This document shows, piece after piece, positions 45,205 to 53,677 of a stretch of 64,000 bases of DNA. The stretch comes from CAZPQN01 sp964588795 (GTDB lineage Bacteria; Fidelibacterota; UBA2242). Position 1 is the first letter of the stretch; every line of letters begins with the position of its first letter. A model generated the notes under the pieces. It made no database searches, was not told where the DNA came from, and worked only from the letters and a program-made list of their open reading frames with translations. Both the position numbers and the translations under genes were made by a program. The stretch spans positions 1 to 64,000 of the forward strand of contig CAZPQN010000007.1 in NCBI GenBank assembly GCA_964588795.1, read 5' to 3'.

Positions 45205-46041
45205 ATGATTAAAAGAATCTATTTTTTGACTTCTGAGATAATTCCATTTGCGGAAAGCCACAGGTTGGCCAGTTTTTCCAAAGAAATACCAATCGTATTC
45301 AACGAACGCAAATATGATTTCCGGGTCATGATGCCCAAGTACAGCTTTATTAGCGAACGGCGTTACATTCTCAGAGAAGTGATCCGTCTGCGGGAAATGT
45401 CCATGCAATACCGCAGTGAACAGATCACGGCTTCCGTAAAATCGGCTTTCATTCCCAACACCAAGGTACAGGTCTATTTTTTAGAGCATCCCTTTTATTA
45501 TCATACGACGGACACCGACCTGTATCCTCTCGCTCCGGAAAAAAATGAGCAACGCAACGCTATCCGCTTCGGCTATTTTGCCTACGCGGCGTTGACAACC
45601 CTCAATTATCTGCGCTGGAAGCCCGAAGTGATTATTGTCAATGACTGGCAAATGAGTTTAATACCTTTGCTGATGAACGCCGATTTATTGAATAAGGATT
45701 ATTTCGAAGGGGTGAAAGTCCTCCAGATCGTACATTCCAAAAGCCCGCAGGCGAATTTCACTAACCGGGATTACGCCGAAGTCGGCTTGAAAAACTATGC
45801 CCGGCGCAGTCAGATTGCCGCCGAGCGCAACGTAATCGCCACGGCTTTTCCATACTGTCAGCATGTACTGTTTATCAATAAAAATGACGACTTGTTCGGG
45901 GCTTATTTAAACGATCCGGTTTATTCCAGCCTTATTCAGAGAGACAAGAGAAAATTTTCCGTTTACGAATGTAAGGAAGAATCAACTGAGGAATGGCAGA
46001 ACTTAGCAAATGAAATCATCCGTCTGGTGGAGCAAATTTAA
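45205..46041 (+). CDS. Solo GT5 N-terminal (glycogen-synthase-like) domain
   Basis: A 278-residue protein homologous to the N-terminal half of glycogen/starch synthases (IKRIYFLTSEIIPF, VMMPKYSFISERR, VIIVNDWQMSLIPLL, VLQIVHS). It has no C-terminal donor domain, and the substrate-binding KxGGL segment is replaced by ESHRLASFS. It resembles short Bacteroidota proteins labelled glycogen/starch synthase, so it is a family in its own right, probably not a working synthase. It stands with envelope genes, not glycogen genes. Start ATG 45205 is 5 bp after the previous stop. Confidence 0.8.
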   Translation: MIKRIYFLTSEIIPFAESHRLASFSKEIPIVFNERKYDFRVMMPKYSFISERRYILREVIRLREMSMQYRSEQITASVKSAFIPNTKVQVYFLEHPFYYHTTDTDLYPLAPEKNEQRNAIRFGYFAYAALTTLNYLRWKPEVIIVNDWQMSLIPLLMNADLLNKDYFEGVKVLQIVHSKSPQANFTNRDYAEVGLKNYARRSQIAAERNVIATAFPYCQHVLFINKNDDLFGAYLNDPVYSSLIQRDKRKFSVYECKEESTEEWQNLANEIIRLVEQI

Positions 46042-47245
46042 CTCGCATAATAGGCTTGCCCGCCGTCTCTGCACACCGCTGACCGCCGCCCTATTTGGCT
46101 GGCTGGGCTGGGTCCTAATCTGCAGTTTTTGGTTAGAACGCTGTGAGGAAAAACTCCCGCTTCTCCCGCTCGATACCGTGCCGGTGGCATTCGAGACCTT
46201 TAGCATCGACTATATGCAGATAGAAGATACCACGCGCATTGTCAGCCCTCATATGGGCGGCTCCAGTTATTTATATGTCGGACACGATGAGAATATCGAG
46301 GAAGCCTGGTCCTTACTGCGATTCGATAATTTCAGCGCCCTGCCCGATCCCCTCGATTCCATCGAAAGTCTGCGCCTCCAGATTTATGCGCTGGTGCCCC
46401 TGACGAACGATACGACTCTGGAAGTCAGCGTCCTGCTGTTGGATGCTCCCGGATTAGCCCGATGGGATGAAGATTCGCTCAAACTGGAAGACTTCGATTT
46501 CAGTGCCTACCAGTTGACGGAAATTGCCCGATTCAATTGTGCGGCGCAGGACACATACAGCATCGATTTACCGGATACGGTCATCAGGCACTGGAGAAAT
46601 ACTAACAATGCCAACCATGGGATCGTATTGCGCCAAAGCAACACCAGTCCTTCACTCGGTTATTTCTATTCCGGTGAGACCAATATGCCACCTTTCCTGG
46701 AAGTTACATACCAGGCAAGCGGTGTGGCAGTCACTAAAGCGATTGCAGTGAGCGCAGATATCGCCTTATTGAAATATCGAAGCAGTGTTGCTAATGTATC
46801 TGGTCGTAATCTTATCAGCGGCGGACTGGCCGGGTATACTTTTATGAAATTCAAAGTCGAAGACCTGATTACTGACCCGAATTTATTCATCGCCTCCGCG
46901 CAGTTGCACCTGAGTCTCGATACCAACCTTACCCGGCGCTATTCCCGTAGTCAGATCATTTATTTGAGCCTGCTTGATTCCAGCGATTGGAATGATCCGG
47001 CTTATGCTCCTAACACCTCAAGTTATGACCTGCGCCAGACGATTACTACTACCGATACGGCGGTGGTTCTGAAGATCCCCATAACCATCCAGCGTTTTAC
47101 CAGCAGCTATCATAAGAATTTCGGTGTGGCACTCTGGGCTTCCCCAAGCAATGTCAGTCCAGCTTTACTGGGCTTCCACGCCGCCAATTCCGAGCAAGTC
47201 CAGTATCGTCCGCATCTCGAAATCCTGGTGATGAAAGAAGAATGA
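46010..47245 (+). CDS. Exported DNRLRE-like beta-sandwich protein
   Basis: A 411-residue protein with one N-terminal span (PLTAALFGWLGWVLICSFWL) and two beta-rich repeats. The first (SSYLYVGHDENIEEAWSLLRFDNF, then SLRLQIYAL and FLEVTY) fits the DNRLRE domain, known from surface proteins and hydrolases that need a beta-sandwich module. The second half repeats the theme (FMKFKVEDL, ASAQLHLSL, LEILVMKEE). No catalytic motif is seen. The start overlaps the GT5-like gene by 32 bp and its end overlaps the next gene by 4 bp. Confidence 0.6.
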   Translation: MKSSVWWSKFNSHNRLARRLCTPLTAALFGWLGWVLICSFWLERCEEKLPLLPLDTVPVAFETFSIDYMQIEDTTRIVSPHMGGSSYLYVGHDENIEEAWSLLRFDNFSALPDPLDSIESLRLQIYALVPLTNDTTLEVSVLLLDAPGLARWDEDSLKLEDFDFSAYQLTEIARFNCAAQDTYSIDLPDTVIRHWRNTNNANHGIVLRQSNTSPSLGYFYSGETNMPPFLEVTYQASGVAVTKAIAVSADIALLKYRSSVANVSGRNLISGGLAGYTFMKFKVEDLITDPNLFIASAQLHLSLDTNLTRRYSRSQIIYLSLLDSSDWNDPAYAPNTSSYDLRQTITTTDTAVVLKIPITIQRFTSSYHKNFGVALWASPSNVSPALLGFHAANSEQVQYRPHLEILVMKEE

Positions 47246-48459
47246 ACAAACTACTCATAACCGTATTTTTGATCTTTGGGCTGATTAGCAACCTCTTGGC
47301 CCAGCTTTCTTATTATGCACCATACGGCTTTGGGTTGCGCTGTCACCAGGAGCCAGTACGGATGATCGGGATGGGCTACGCTGGCGGAGCAGTGGCCGAT
47401 TCAATGAGCCTGAACACGGAAAATCCGGCCCTTTGGCAAGGGTTCCTCAGCACCTCGATGCAGGGCCAGATCAGTAATACCTTACTTCGGCTCCCTGATA
47501 CCGGTTTCGAGAGTGGCTCCGCACTTTTTACCGGTTTTGCATTCAAATTCCCCGTCGGTCGGAGAATCGGTGTGGCGCTGGGTCTGCGGCCTCTGGCCCG
47601 GATGAGTGCCGAAAAATCCTTTGAAGATAGCGTCCAACTGTCTCCCGATGTCATTTATAATAGCATTGTCAAATTGCATGGTGGCATCTCGGAATTCTTT
47701 ATCGGGAGTGGCTTCAGACTAAATCCACAGACCAGCCTCGGACTGCGTTTCCAGTTCCTGTTCGGAACCTACGTTAAGGATATCGAAACCACCCTGACCG
47801 GCGGAACCGCCATGTCGAGTTATTTCAGTCAGACGACGGCTATCAATGGCACTCTGCTGACCCTGGGTTACTGGACGACGCTAACCCAGCACCGCCTGAA
47901 TTTAGGGCTGACATTGGAGCAGAGGCTCGGTTGCCGTTACTACACGCAGTACGACTATTATCATGGGCCGGACAGCGCAACCGCGTACCGCAGTATCCCC
48001 TACCCGATAAAGGTCAATTTCGCGCTGAGTAAAGCTTTCCAATATGGTTTGGCGCTCAATGCCGACTTCGGGTATCATATCGTTGACGCTAAATTATTTG
48101 AAAAATTCGCCCTGCTCAAGCCTGTAGCCGCCCAATCGGGGATAAGCCTGGGATTTGGCTTGGAAAAGTCTCCCGTCCGTACCTTCGCCGAGAAATTTTA
48201 CCAGCGCCTGTTTTATCGGATAGGCGGCTTCTATCGGACCGAGCCGTTTTATTCGGGTAACGTCAGCGTCAGCGAAGTCGGTGTGACTGCGGGTTTGGGC
48301 ATACCCTTTTTTCATGATTTGAATCGCCTTGATTTTGCCTTAACTTACAGTCAGCGTCAGGGTTTTCTTGACGATGTTTACGGACCTGAGCACAGCCTGA
48401 CATTCCAGGTTGGTTTTACCAGTGGTGAACCGTGGTTTATTAGATACAAAAAGCGTTAA
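47242..48459 (+). CDS. Outer-membrane beta-barrel protein (PorV/FadL-like)
   Basis: A 405-residue protein with a signal peptide (LLITVFLIFGLISNLLAQ) and a pattern of alternating short beta strands. The N-terminal PVRMIGMGYAGGAVADSMSLNTENPALW is the opening seen in PorV/UPF0164 and FadL-type barrels, where the N-terminus plugs the pore. What it carries is unknown. It forms a translational unit with the DNRLRE-like gene (ATGA) and may present that protein at the surface; this is inference. Confidence 0.65.
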   Translation: MNKLLITVFLIFGLISNLLAQLSYYAPYGFGLRCHQEPVRMIGMGYAGGAVADSMSLNTENPALWQGFLSTSMQGQISNTLLRLPDTGFESGSALFTGFAFKFPVGRRIGVALGLRPLARMSAEKSFEDSVQLSPDVIYNSIVKLHGGISEFFIGSGFRLNPQTSLGLRFQFLFGTYVKDIETTLTGGTAMSSYFSQTTAINGTLLTLGYWTTLTQHRLNLGLTLEQRLGCRYYTQYDYYHGPDSATAYRSIPYPIKVNFALSKAFQYGLALNADFGYHIVDAKLFEKFALLKPVAAQSGISLGFGLEKSPVRTFAEKFYQRLFYRIGGFYRTEPFYSGNVSVSEVGVTAGLGIPFFHDLNRLDFALTYSQRQGFLDDVYGPEHSLTFQVGFTSGEPWFIRYKKR

Positions 48460-48476
48460 ATTGATGAGGTGAGTAA

Positions 48477-49763
48477 ATGAAACTGCGCTTAATTTCCGGT
48501 TTGATTTTGGTTCTGGTCGTTCTGGTTGGCATCAGCACGATGCAGTGTCTTCCGCCGTCATCGGCAACGACTGAGCCGATTACACCAGTGGAACAGCCTA
48601 AGCCTGCCATTGATCGCGCCAAATGCGACCTTTATCTCAGTTTTGCCTACAGTTATTACCAGAACCAAAACTGGAAAAGCGCCATCGAGAACTATAAAAA
48701 AATGATTAATTACGGTTGTGAAGAGGAATATGCCCAGGACATTTTCACATTCTGGGGACGAGCCTATCAGCAATTGGCGTCCGAGAATCAGGCTTATTTG
48801 GACAGCGCACTTTTCGTTTTTCTGAAAGGTGAAAAATATCTGCCCAAGGATTTATACCTGAAAAAAAACATCGCCTATATTCACCGGATGCAGGGCAAAG
48901 CGGATCTGGAAATTCGTGAATACGAAAAAATGCTCGAAATCACCCCCGATGATGTAGAACTCTGGCGGACTCTAGTTAAACTCTATATCAATGTGCAACG
49001 CTATAATGACGTGATTGACGCTGTCAATGCCATTCTGAAAATCAACCCCAATGATGAACAGGCCATCAACGATCGGATTTTTGCATATCAAAAGCTGGGC
49101 AAGGACATCACCTCCATTCAGCGCGAGCAATGGGAAAAAAATCCAACCAACATCCGCTATGGCCTGGAATATGCTTCTGCATTGAAACAGCAACGCGAAT
49201 TCGATAAGGCCATCAAAGTCTATACCAAAATCGCCCAGCTCGACGCCAAGAATTTGGAAGTCTATACCAGCTTAGCCGATCTGTATCAGTTCAAAAATAA
49301 AACGCCCGAAACCATTAAAATACTTGAACATATCCATAAAGAAATTTCGCCGCGGGATCTGGACGTCCTCCAGAAAATTTGTCGGGGGTGTCAGCAGTTA
49401 GCGGATTATCCGACTGCCTTGATTTGGGCAGAGAAAGCCGTAAACATCAATGCCAGCTCCGCGCTGGCGTTCAAGATCAGAGCAGATCTCTATTACAATG
49501 CGGCGGACTATTTCACCAGCGGAAGACAATCCAATTTTGAAGATAAATTGGTCTATAAATTAGCTTACGATGATTATCGCCGGGCACTCGAACTGGGCGA
49601 TATTTCCGTCAAGAGTCGCCTTGATCATTTACAGGAATACCTGATTCCTACCAAGGAAGACTGGTTCTTCAATCGCTTTGATGAGAAAGGCAACAGTCGG
49701 ACCAGTTTTCGTCCGCGGAACCCGGTCTATAACTGGATCACTGCTGAACCCAAGAAAGACTGA
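48477..49763 (+). CDS. TPR repeat protein, probably anchored
   Basis: A 428-residue protein with an N-terminal hydrophobic segment ending at Cys24 (ISTMQC; a poor lipobox) and then a low-complexity Pro/Thr linker. At least six tetratricopeptide repeats follow (NWKSAIENYKKMI, LEIREYEKMLEITPDDVELW, YNDVIDAVNAILKINPNDEQA, FDKAIKVYTKIAQLDAKNLEVY). TPR proteins like this scaffold envelope complexes. The stop codon shares bases with the rpiB start. Confidence 0.8.
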   Translation: MKLRLISGLILVLVVLVGISTMQCLPPSSATTEPITPVEQPKPAIDRAKCDLYLSFAYSYYQNQNWKSAIENYKKMINYGCEEEYAQDIFTFWGRAYQQLASENQAYLDSALFVFLKGEKYLPKDLYLKKNIAYIHRMQGKADLEIREYEKMLEITPDDVELWRTLVKLYINVQRYNDVIDAVNAILKINPNDEQAINDRIFAYQKLGKDITSIQREQWEKNPTNIRYGLEYASALKQQREFDKAIKVYTKIAQLDAKNLEVYTSLADLYQFKNKTPETIKILEHIHKEISPRDLDVLQKICRGCQQLADYPTALIWAEKAVNINASSALAFKIRADLYYNAADYFTSGRQSNFEDKLVYKLAYDDYRRALELGDISVKSRLDHLQEYLIPTKEDWFFNRFDEKGNSRTSFRPRNPVYNWITAEPKKD

Positions 49764-50206
49764 TGCGCATTGCATTTGGTGCCGATCACGGCGGGTATAA
49801 ACTCAAGGACGCCCTGGTTATCTATGCCCGGGAAAAAGGGCATGCGGTGCGTGACTTCGGGACCGCTGACCATGAAGCGGTTGATTATCCGGAATACGCG
49901 CGTCTGGTAGGTAATGCCCTCGTCGAAAAGCAGGCGGATTTGGGTGTTCTGATTTGCCGCTCCGGCATTGGGATGAGCATCGCCGCCAATAAAATACAAG
50001 GGATCCGGGCCGCTGTCGGTTATAATGAAAAAGTCGCCCGCCTGAGCCGCCTGCATAATGGCGCCAACGTACTTTGCTTAGGTGCCGATTTTATTACCGA
50101 AACAGAGGCGCTGGCCATATTTGAAACGTTCGTAAATACTGCCGTGTCCACGGATGATCGTCATCAACGCCGGATCGCCAAAATCGGCGCACTCGAGAGG
50201 AATTAA
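49763..50206 (+). CDS. rpiB: Ribose-5-phosphate isomerase B
   Basis: Interconverts ribose-5-phosphate and ribulose-5-phosphate. The 147-residue protein shows RIAFGADHGGYKLKDAL, VDYPEYA, and the active-site CRSGIGMSIAANK with catalytic Cys. LacA/RpiB share this fold; the single copy beside glyA suggests the pentose role. It is read in the same unit as glyA. Confidence 0.95.
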   Translation: MRIAFGADHGGYKLKDALVIYAREKGHAVRDFGTADHEAVDYPEYARLVGNALVEKQADLGVLICRSGIGMSIAANKIQGIRAAVGYNEKVARLSRLHNGANVLCLGADFITETEALAIFETFVNTAVSTDDRHQRRIAKIGALERN

Positions 50207-50207
50207 G

Positions 50208-51512
50208 ATGGATTATTCGTATCTCAGCCATCAGGATCAATCTGTACTGTCCGCTATCCAGGCAGAAATGGAGCGGGAGCGCTGGACGCTGGAACTGATT
50301 GCTTCGGAAAATTTTGTCAGTCCGGCGGTTTTGGAAGCGGCAGGCTGTTCCATGACTAATAAATATGCCGAAGGTTATCCCGGCAAGCGGTATTATGGTG
50401 GCTGTGGAGCCGTTGATCAGGCCGAGAACTTGGCCCGTGAGCGGGTCAAGCAACTTTTCCGGGCTGAATATGCCAATGTGCAACCGCATTCCGGTTCGCA
50501 GGCGAACATGGCGGTGTATTTCGCCCTGCTCAAGGTTGGGGATACGATCTTGGGCATGGATTTAGCGCACGGCGGGCATCTGACACACGGAAGTCCGGTA
50601 AATTTTTCCGGGAAGTTGTTTAATGTCATTTCCTACGGCGTCCAGCGTGCAACCGGACGCATTGATTACGATCAGTTAGCTCGCCTTGCTCAGGAACACC
50701 GTCCGCGATTGATTATCGCCGGCGGTAGCGCTTATCCGCGTTTCATTGATTATGCCAAGTTCCGCGAGATCGCCGATCAGTGCGGGGCATTTCTGGTTGC
50801 CGATATGGCGCATCCGGCGGGATTGATCGCCACCGATTTGCATCCCGATCCGCTGCCATTTTGCCACGTCGTAACTTCCACCACTCACAAGACCCTGCGC
50901 GGCCCGCGCGGCGGGCTGATCCTGATGGGCAAGGATTGGGAAAATCCGTTTAATCAGGTTGCACCCAAAACCGGACGTTTGAAACTGATGTCGGAAATCA
51001 TCGACTCGAACGTCATGCCGGGCATTCAGGGCGGACCGTTAATGCACATTATCGCCGCCAAAGCGGTGGCTTTCGGGGAAGCCCTGCAGCCATCTTTCAG
51101 GGAATATACGCGCCGGATTGTCCAGAATGCGCAGACGCTGGCAGAGGAATTAGTAAAAATGGATTACCAGCTGATTTCCGGCGGAACCGACAATCATCTG
51201 ATGCTGATTGATCTGACCAATAAAAATGTCACGGGCAAACAGGCGGAAAATCTGCTGGAAGAAGCGGGTATCACCACCAATAAAAATATGGTGCCCTTTG
51301 ATCAGAAGAGCCCGTTTGTTACCAGCGGCATCCGGATCGGTACGGCCGCCATGACTACGCGGGGAATGCAAACTACTGAAATGCGACTGATTGCCAGTCT
51401 GATCAATCGGGTATTGGCTGAACCGGAAAATGCTCGCCAGCGTCAGCAGGTCAAAGCGGAAGTGCGCGAGTTATGCACGCAATTCCCCCTTTATCAGGAA
51501 ATAAACGTATAG
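50208..51512 (+). CDS. glyA: Serine hydroxymethyltransferase
   Basis: PLP enzyme that makes glycine and methylene-THF from serine. 434 residues from ATG 50208, which has AGAGG 7 bp upstream; a longer frame to 50154 is a shadow of rpiB. Signatures are ELIASENFVSPAVLEA, NKYAEGYPGKRYYGG, VADMAHPAGLIA, and the PLP Lys228 in TSTTHKTLRGPRGG. It supplies one-carbon units to purN and purH upstream. Confidence 0.97.
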   Translation: MDYSYLSHQDQSVLSAIQAEMERERWTLELIASENFVSPAVLEAAGCSMTNKYAEGYPGKRYYGGCGAVDQAENLARERVKQLFRAEYANVQPHSGSQANMAVYFALLKVGDTILGMDLAHGGHLTHGSPVNFSGKLFNVISYGVQRATGRIDYDQLARLAQEHRPRLIIAGGSAYPRFIDYAKFREIADQCGAFLVADMAHPAGLIATDLHPDPLPFCHVVTSTTHKTLRGPRGGLILMGKDWENPFNQVAPKTGRLKLMSEIIDSNVMPGIQGGPLMHIIAAKAVAFGEALQPSFREYTRRIVQNAQTLAEELVKMDYQLISGGTDNHLMLIDLTNKNVTGKQAENLLEEAGITTNKNMVPFDQKSPFVTSGIRIGTAAMTTRGMQTTEMRLIASLINRVLAEPENARQRQQVKAEVRELCTQFPLYQEINV

Positions 51513-51520
51513 GATGCAAT

Positions 51521-51970
51521 ATGCGATGTCCCTTTTGTAACTCCCAGGAAAACAAGGTTATCGATTCCCGCACGGCACAGAAAAACAACGCCATCCGCCG
51601 GCGCCGGGAATGTATTGACTGCGGTCACCGCTTTACTACCTACGAGTATGTGGTGGAATATCCCCTGCAAATCATAAAAAACGATGGCCGTCGCGAGGAA
51701 TACGATCGCACCAAACTATTCAACAGCATCAAAATCGCCTGCAATAAGCGACCGGTGCCGCGGGAAAAGTTGGAAGCGCTCGTCATGGATATTGAGAAAA
51801 GCCTGGAAGAAGTATCCGGAGGCGAGGTCAAATCCGCGTTGATCGGGGAACTGGTCATGAAGAAACTGCAGGAGTTGGATGAAGTGGCCTACATCCGCTT
51901 CGCCTCAGTCTATAAGCAATTCAAAGACATCGGCGAATTCAAGGATCATATTGCCAGAATGACCCCCTGA
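51521..51970 (+). CDS. nrdR: Transcriptional repressor NrdR
   Basis: Zinc-ribbon and ATP-cone regulator of ribonucleotide reductase genes. Zinc ligands are Cys3, Cys6, Cys31 and Cys34 (MRCPFC and ECIDCGHRFTT); the ATP cone covers residues ~49-139 (IIKNDGRREEYDRTKL). 149 residues, typical. ATG 51521 has AGGA at 6 bp. It often follows glyA in bacteria, as here. Confidence 0.96.
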   Translation: MRCPFCNSQENKVIDSRTAQKNNAIRRRRECIDCGHRFTTYEYVVEYPLQIIKNDGRREEYDRTKLFNSIKIACNKRPVPREKLEALVMDIEKSLEEVSGGEVKSALIGELVMKKLQELDEVAYIRFASVYKQFKDIGEFKDHIARMTP

Positions 51971-52081
51971 ACCATTGGGATATCTGGAACTTTTCAATGC
52001 ACGTCGAGTATGAAAGGATGATTTTTATCACAACCGGTAAAACCATTTCAGTGTTAATTAGCACCAGGTAAAAGTAACAAG

Positions 52082-52246
52082 ATGTTGAACGAAGATCTAC
52101 GGGCTATATTAGTGTGTCCCCAATGCAAAGGCGAATTAGTTTACGACGCAGATAACCAAAAACTGATTTGCTCGGCCTGTCGTTTAAAATACGAGATCAA
52201 GGACGATATCCCGATTATGCTGGTGGAAGAAGCCGAAAAATTTTAA
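52082..52246 (+). CDS. Trm112-like zinc-ribbon protein, 54 residues
   Basis: A small gene of 54 codons with two zinc knuckles: Cys12-x2-Cys15 (VCPQCKGEL) and Cys30-x2-Cys33 (CSACRLKYEI), ending DDIPIMLVEEAEK. This is the Trm112/UPF0434 (YcaR) pattern. In many genomes these proteins activate methyltransferases or accompany LpxK; neither is seen here. It is followed by an intrinsic terminator, which closes the transcript that includes nrdR. Confidence 0.85.
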   Translation: MLNEDLRAILVCPQCKGELVYDADNQKLICSACRLKYEIKDDIPIMLVEEAEKF

Positions 52247-52344
52247 GCCGCTATCAAGGAGAAACAACCGCCAAATTTGCTAAACAAGCGCACGGAATAG
52301 CCGATAATTAATCTTCAATAAAAATATTCCATTGTGTATATTAT

Positions 52345-52379
52345 CCGAACCGAATTCAGCGTAATTAGTTCGGTTTTTT
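52345..52379 (+). terminator. Intrinsic terminator after the Trm112-like gene
   Basis: A hairpin (CCGAAC at 52345-52350 pairing with GTTCGG at 52368-52373, or ACCGAA with TTCGGT) is followed by six T. It lies 99 bp after the small gene and 18 bp before the start of the next, so it likely separates two transcripts; the spacing also allows attenuation of the next gene. Confidence 0.5.
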
Positions 52380-52396
52380 ATTCTCAGGAGGAATGA

Positions 52397-53620
52397 ATGA
52401 AACAAGCAGTTAAGGTACTGGCCAGTATGCTGGTCTTGATCAATCTCGCCTGGCCGCAGAGTGAAGCCGGTGCCATCTGGCTGTTGATAAATCCCGGAGC
52501 GCGTCCTTGCGGAATGGGCGAGGCAGGGGTAGGCATTGCCGATGATGCTTACGCCAGCTATTGGAATCCCGCCGGAATGGGATTTCTACAGGGACGCGAA
52601 GCCGCTATGACGCATATTAACTGGTTGCCCAACCTGGCTTCCGATATATATTACGAATTTCTCGGTTATCGTCACTACCTGAAAGACATTGGCACCCTCG
52701 GCGGGCATATAATCCTGATGAACCTCGGTGAGCAACAGCGTACTGACGAATGGGGCAATTATTTAGGCGACTTCAATTCGTTTATGCTGGCTTCTGCCGC
52801 GTCCTATGGCACGGCTCTGACCCGCCAGTCGGCGATCGGTGTTAGCGTGAAAATGGTGCACCAGCACCTTACCGACCAGGGCGCCGGAGCGGAGAAAGGC
52901 AAAGGCACATCGACGAACTTTTGCTTTGACGTCGGCTATCTTAATCGTCAGTTTTTTCTAAAGAATCTCTCACTCGGTGCCACGATTGCTAATATCGGTC
53001 CGAAAATCGCCTTTATTGACGCCGCCCAGGCCGATCCGATGCCGACCAACCTGAAACTTGGTCTGGCATACTCCCTGGAAGGTGAATACAACCGCCTGAC
53101 CGTAGCCTACGATATCAACAAACTTTTGGTAACCTCATATCCTGATCGTGATATTGATGGAGATGGGGCCGTCGGCGGTTACAATGATAATGGTCACCGC
53201 TTTACGGGTGGGGATTTTAACAAAAAGGGCCAGCGGGAAACAGCATATTCGGAAGAATGGTACAAAGCCATTTTTACATCTTGGATCGATGACTGGCTAC
53301 TGACTTATGATTCTAAAGCTGACGGAATCGGCGCGGCCGACAAGGATGGCAACACCAACGATGGCTCATTCAAGCGAGAAATCGAAAAACTGACCCACAA
53401 TTTTGGAGTCGAATATTGGTACTCCGACCTTTTCGCAATCCGCGTCGGTTTTATCTACGATAAAATCGGAAAAATTCTGATGAAGGATAAGTGGCCGGTG
53501 CCGACCTTTGGCGCTGGTTTGCGGTGGGCTGGGTTGGGCTTCGATTTCGGATATACAGCAGGCGAAGCGGGACATCCCCGTCAAAATACGATGCTCTTTT
53601 CATTGAATATCAAATTCTGA
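52397..53620 (+). CDS. PorV/PorQ family outer-membrane protein
   Basis: A 407-residue outer-membrane barrel with a signal peptide (VLASMLVLINLAWPQS) and the PorV/PorQ opening GAIWLLINPGARPCGMGEAGVGIADDAYASYWNPAGMGF. PorV shuttles T9SS substrates to the attachment complex in Bacteroidota. A Gly/Asp-rich insertion near residues 250-340 (DIDGDGAVGGYNDNGH, DGIGAADKDGNTNDG) is likely an exposed, possibly calcium-binding, loop. AGGAGG 5 bp before the ATG gives strong translation. The next gene encodes a protein with a T9SS sorting domain, which supports the link. Confidence 0.85.
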   Translation: MKQAVKVLASMLVLINLAWPQSEAGAIWLLINPGARPCGMGEAGVGIADDAYASYWNPAGMGFLQGREAAMTHINWLPNLASDIYYEFLGYRHYLKDIGTLGGHIILMNLGEQQRTDEWGNYLGDFNSFMLASAASYGTALTRQSAIGVSVKMVHQHLTDQGAGAEKGKGTSTNFCFDVGYLNRQFFLKNLSLGATIANIGPKIAFIDAAQADPMPTNLKLGLAYSLEGEYNRLTVAYDINKLLVTSYPDRDIDGDGAVGGYNDNGHRFTGGDFNKKGQRETAYSEEWYKAIFTSWIDDWLLTYDSKADGIGAADKDGNTNDGSFKREIEKLTHNFGVEYWYSDLFAIRVGFIYDKIGKILMKDKWPVPTFGAGLRWAGLGFDFGYTAGEAGHPRQNTMLFSLNIKF

Positions 53621-53677
53621 GAACCGGGAGCAAACCACCACCATTTTCTTGACCGACTATTCTCCGGTTTTTTCCTT

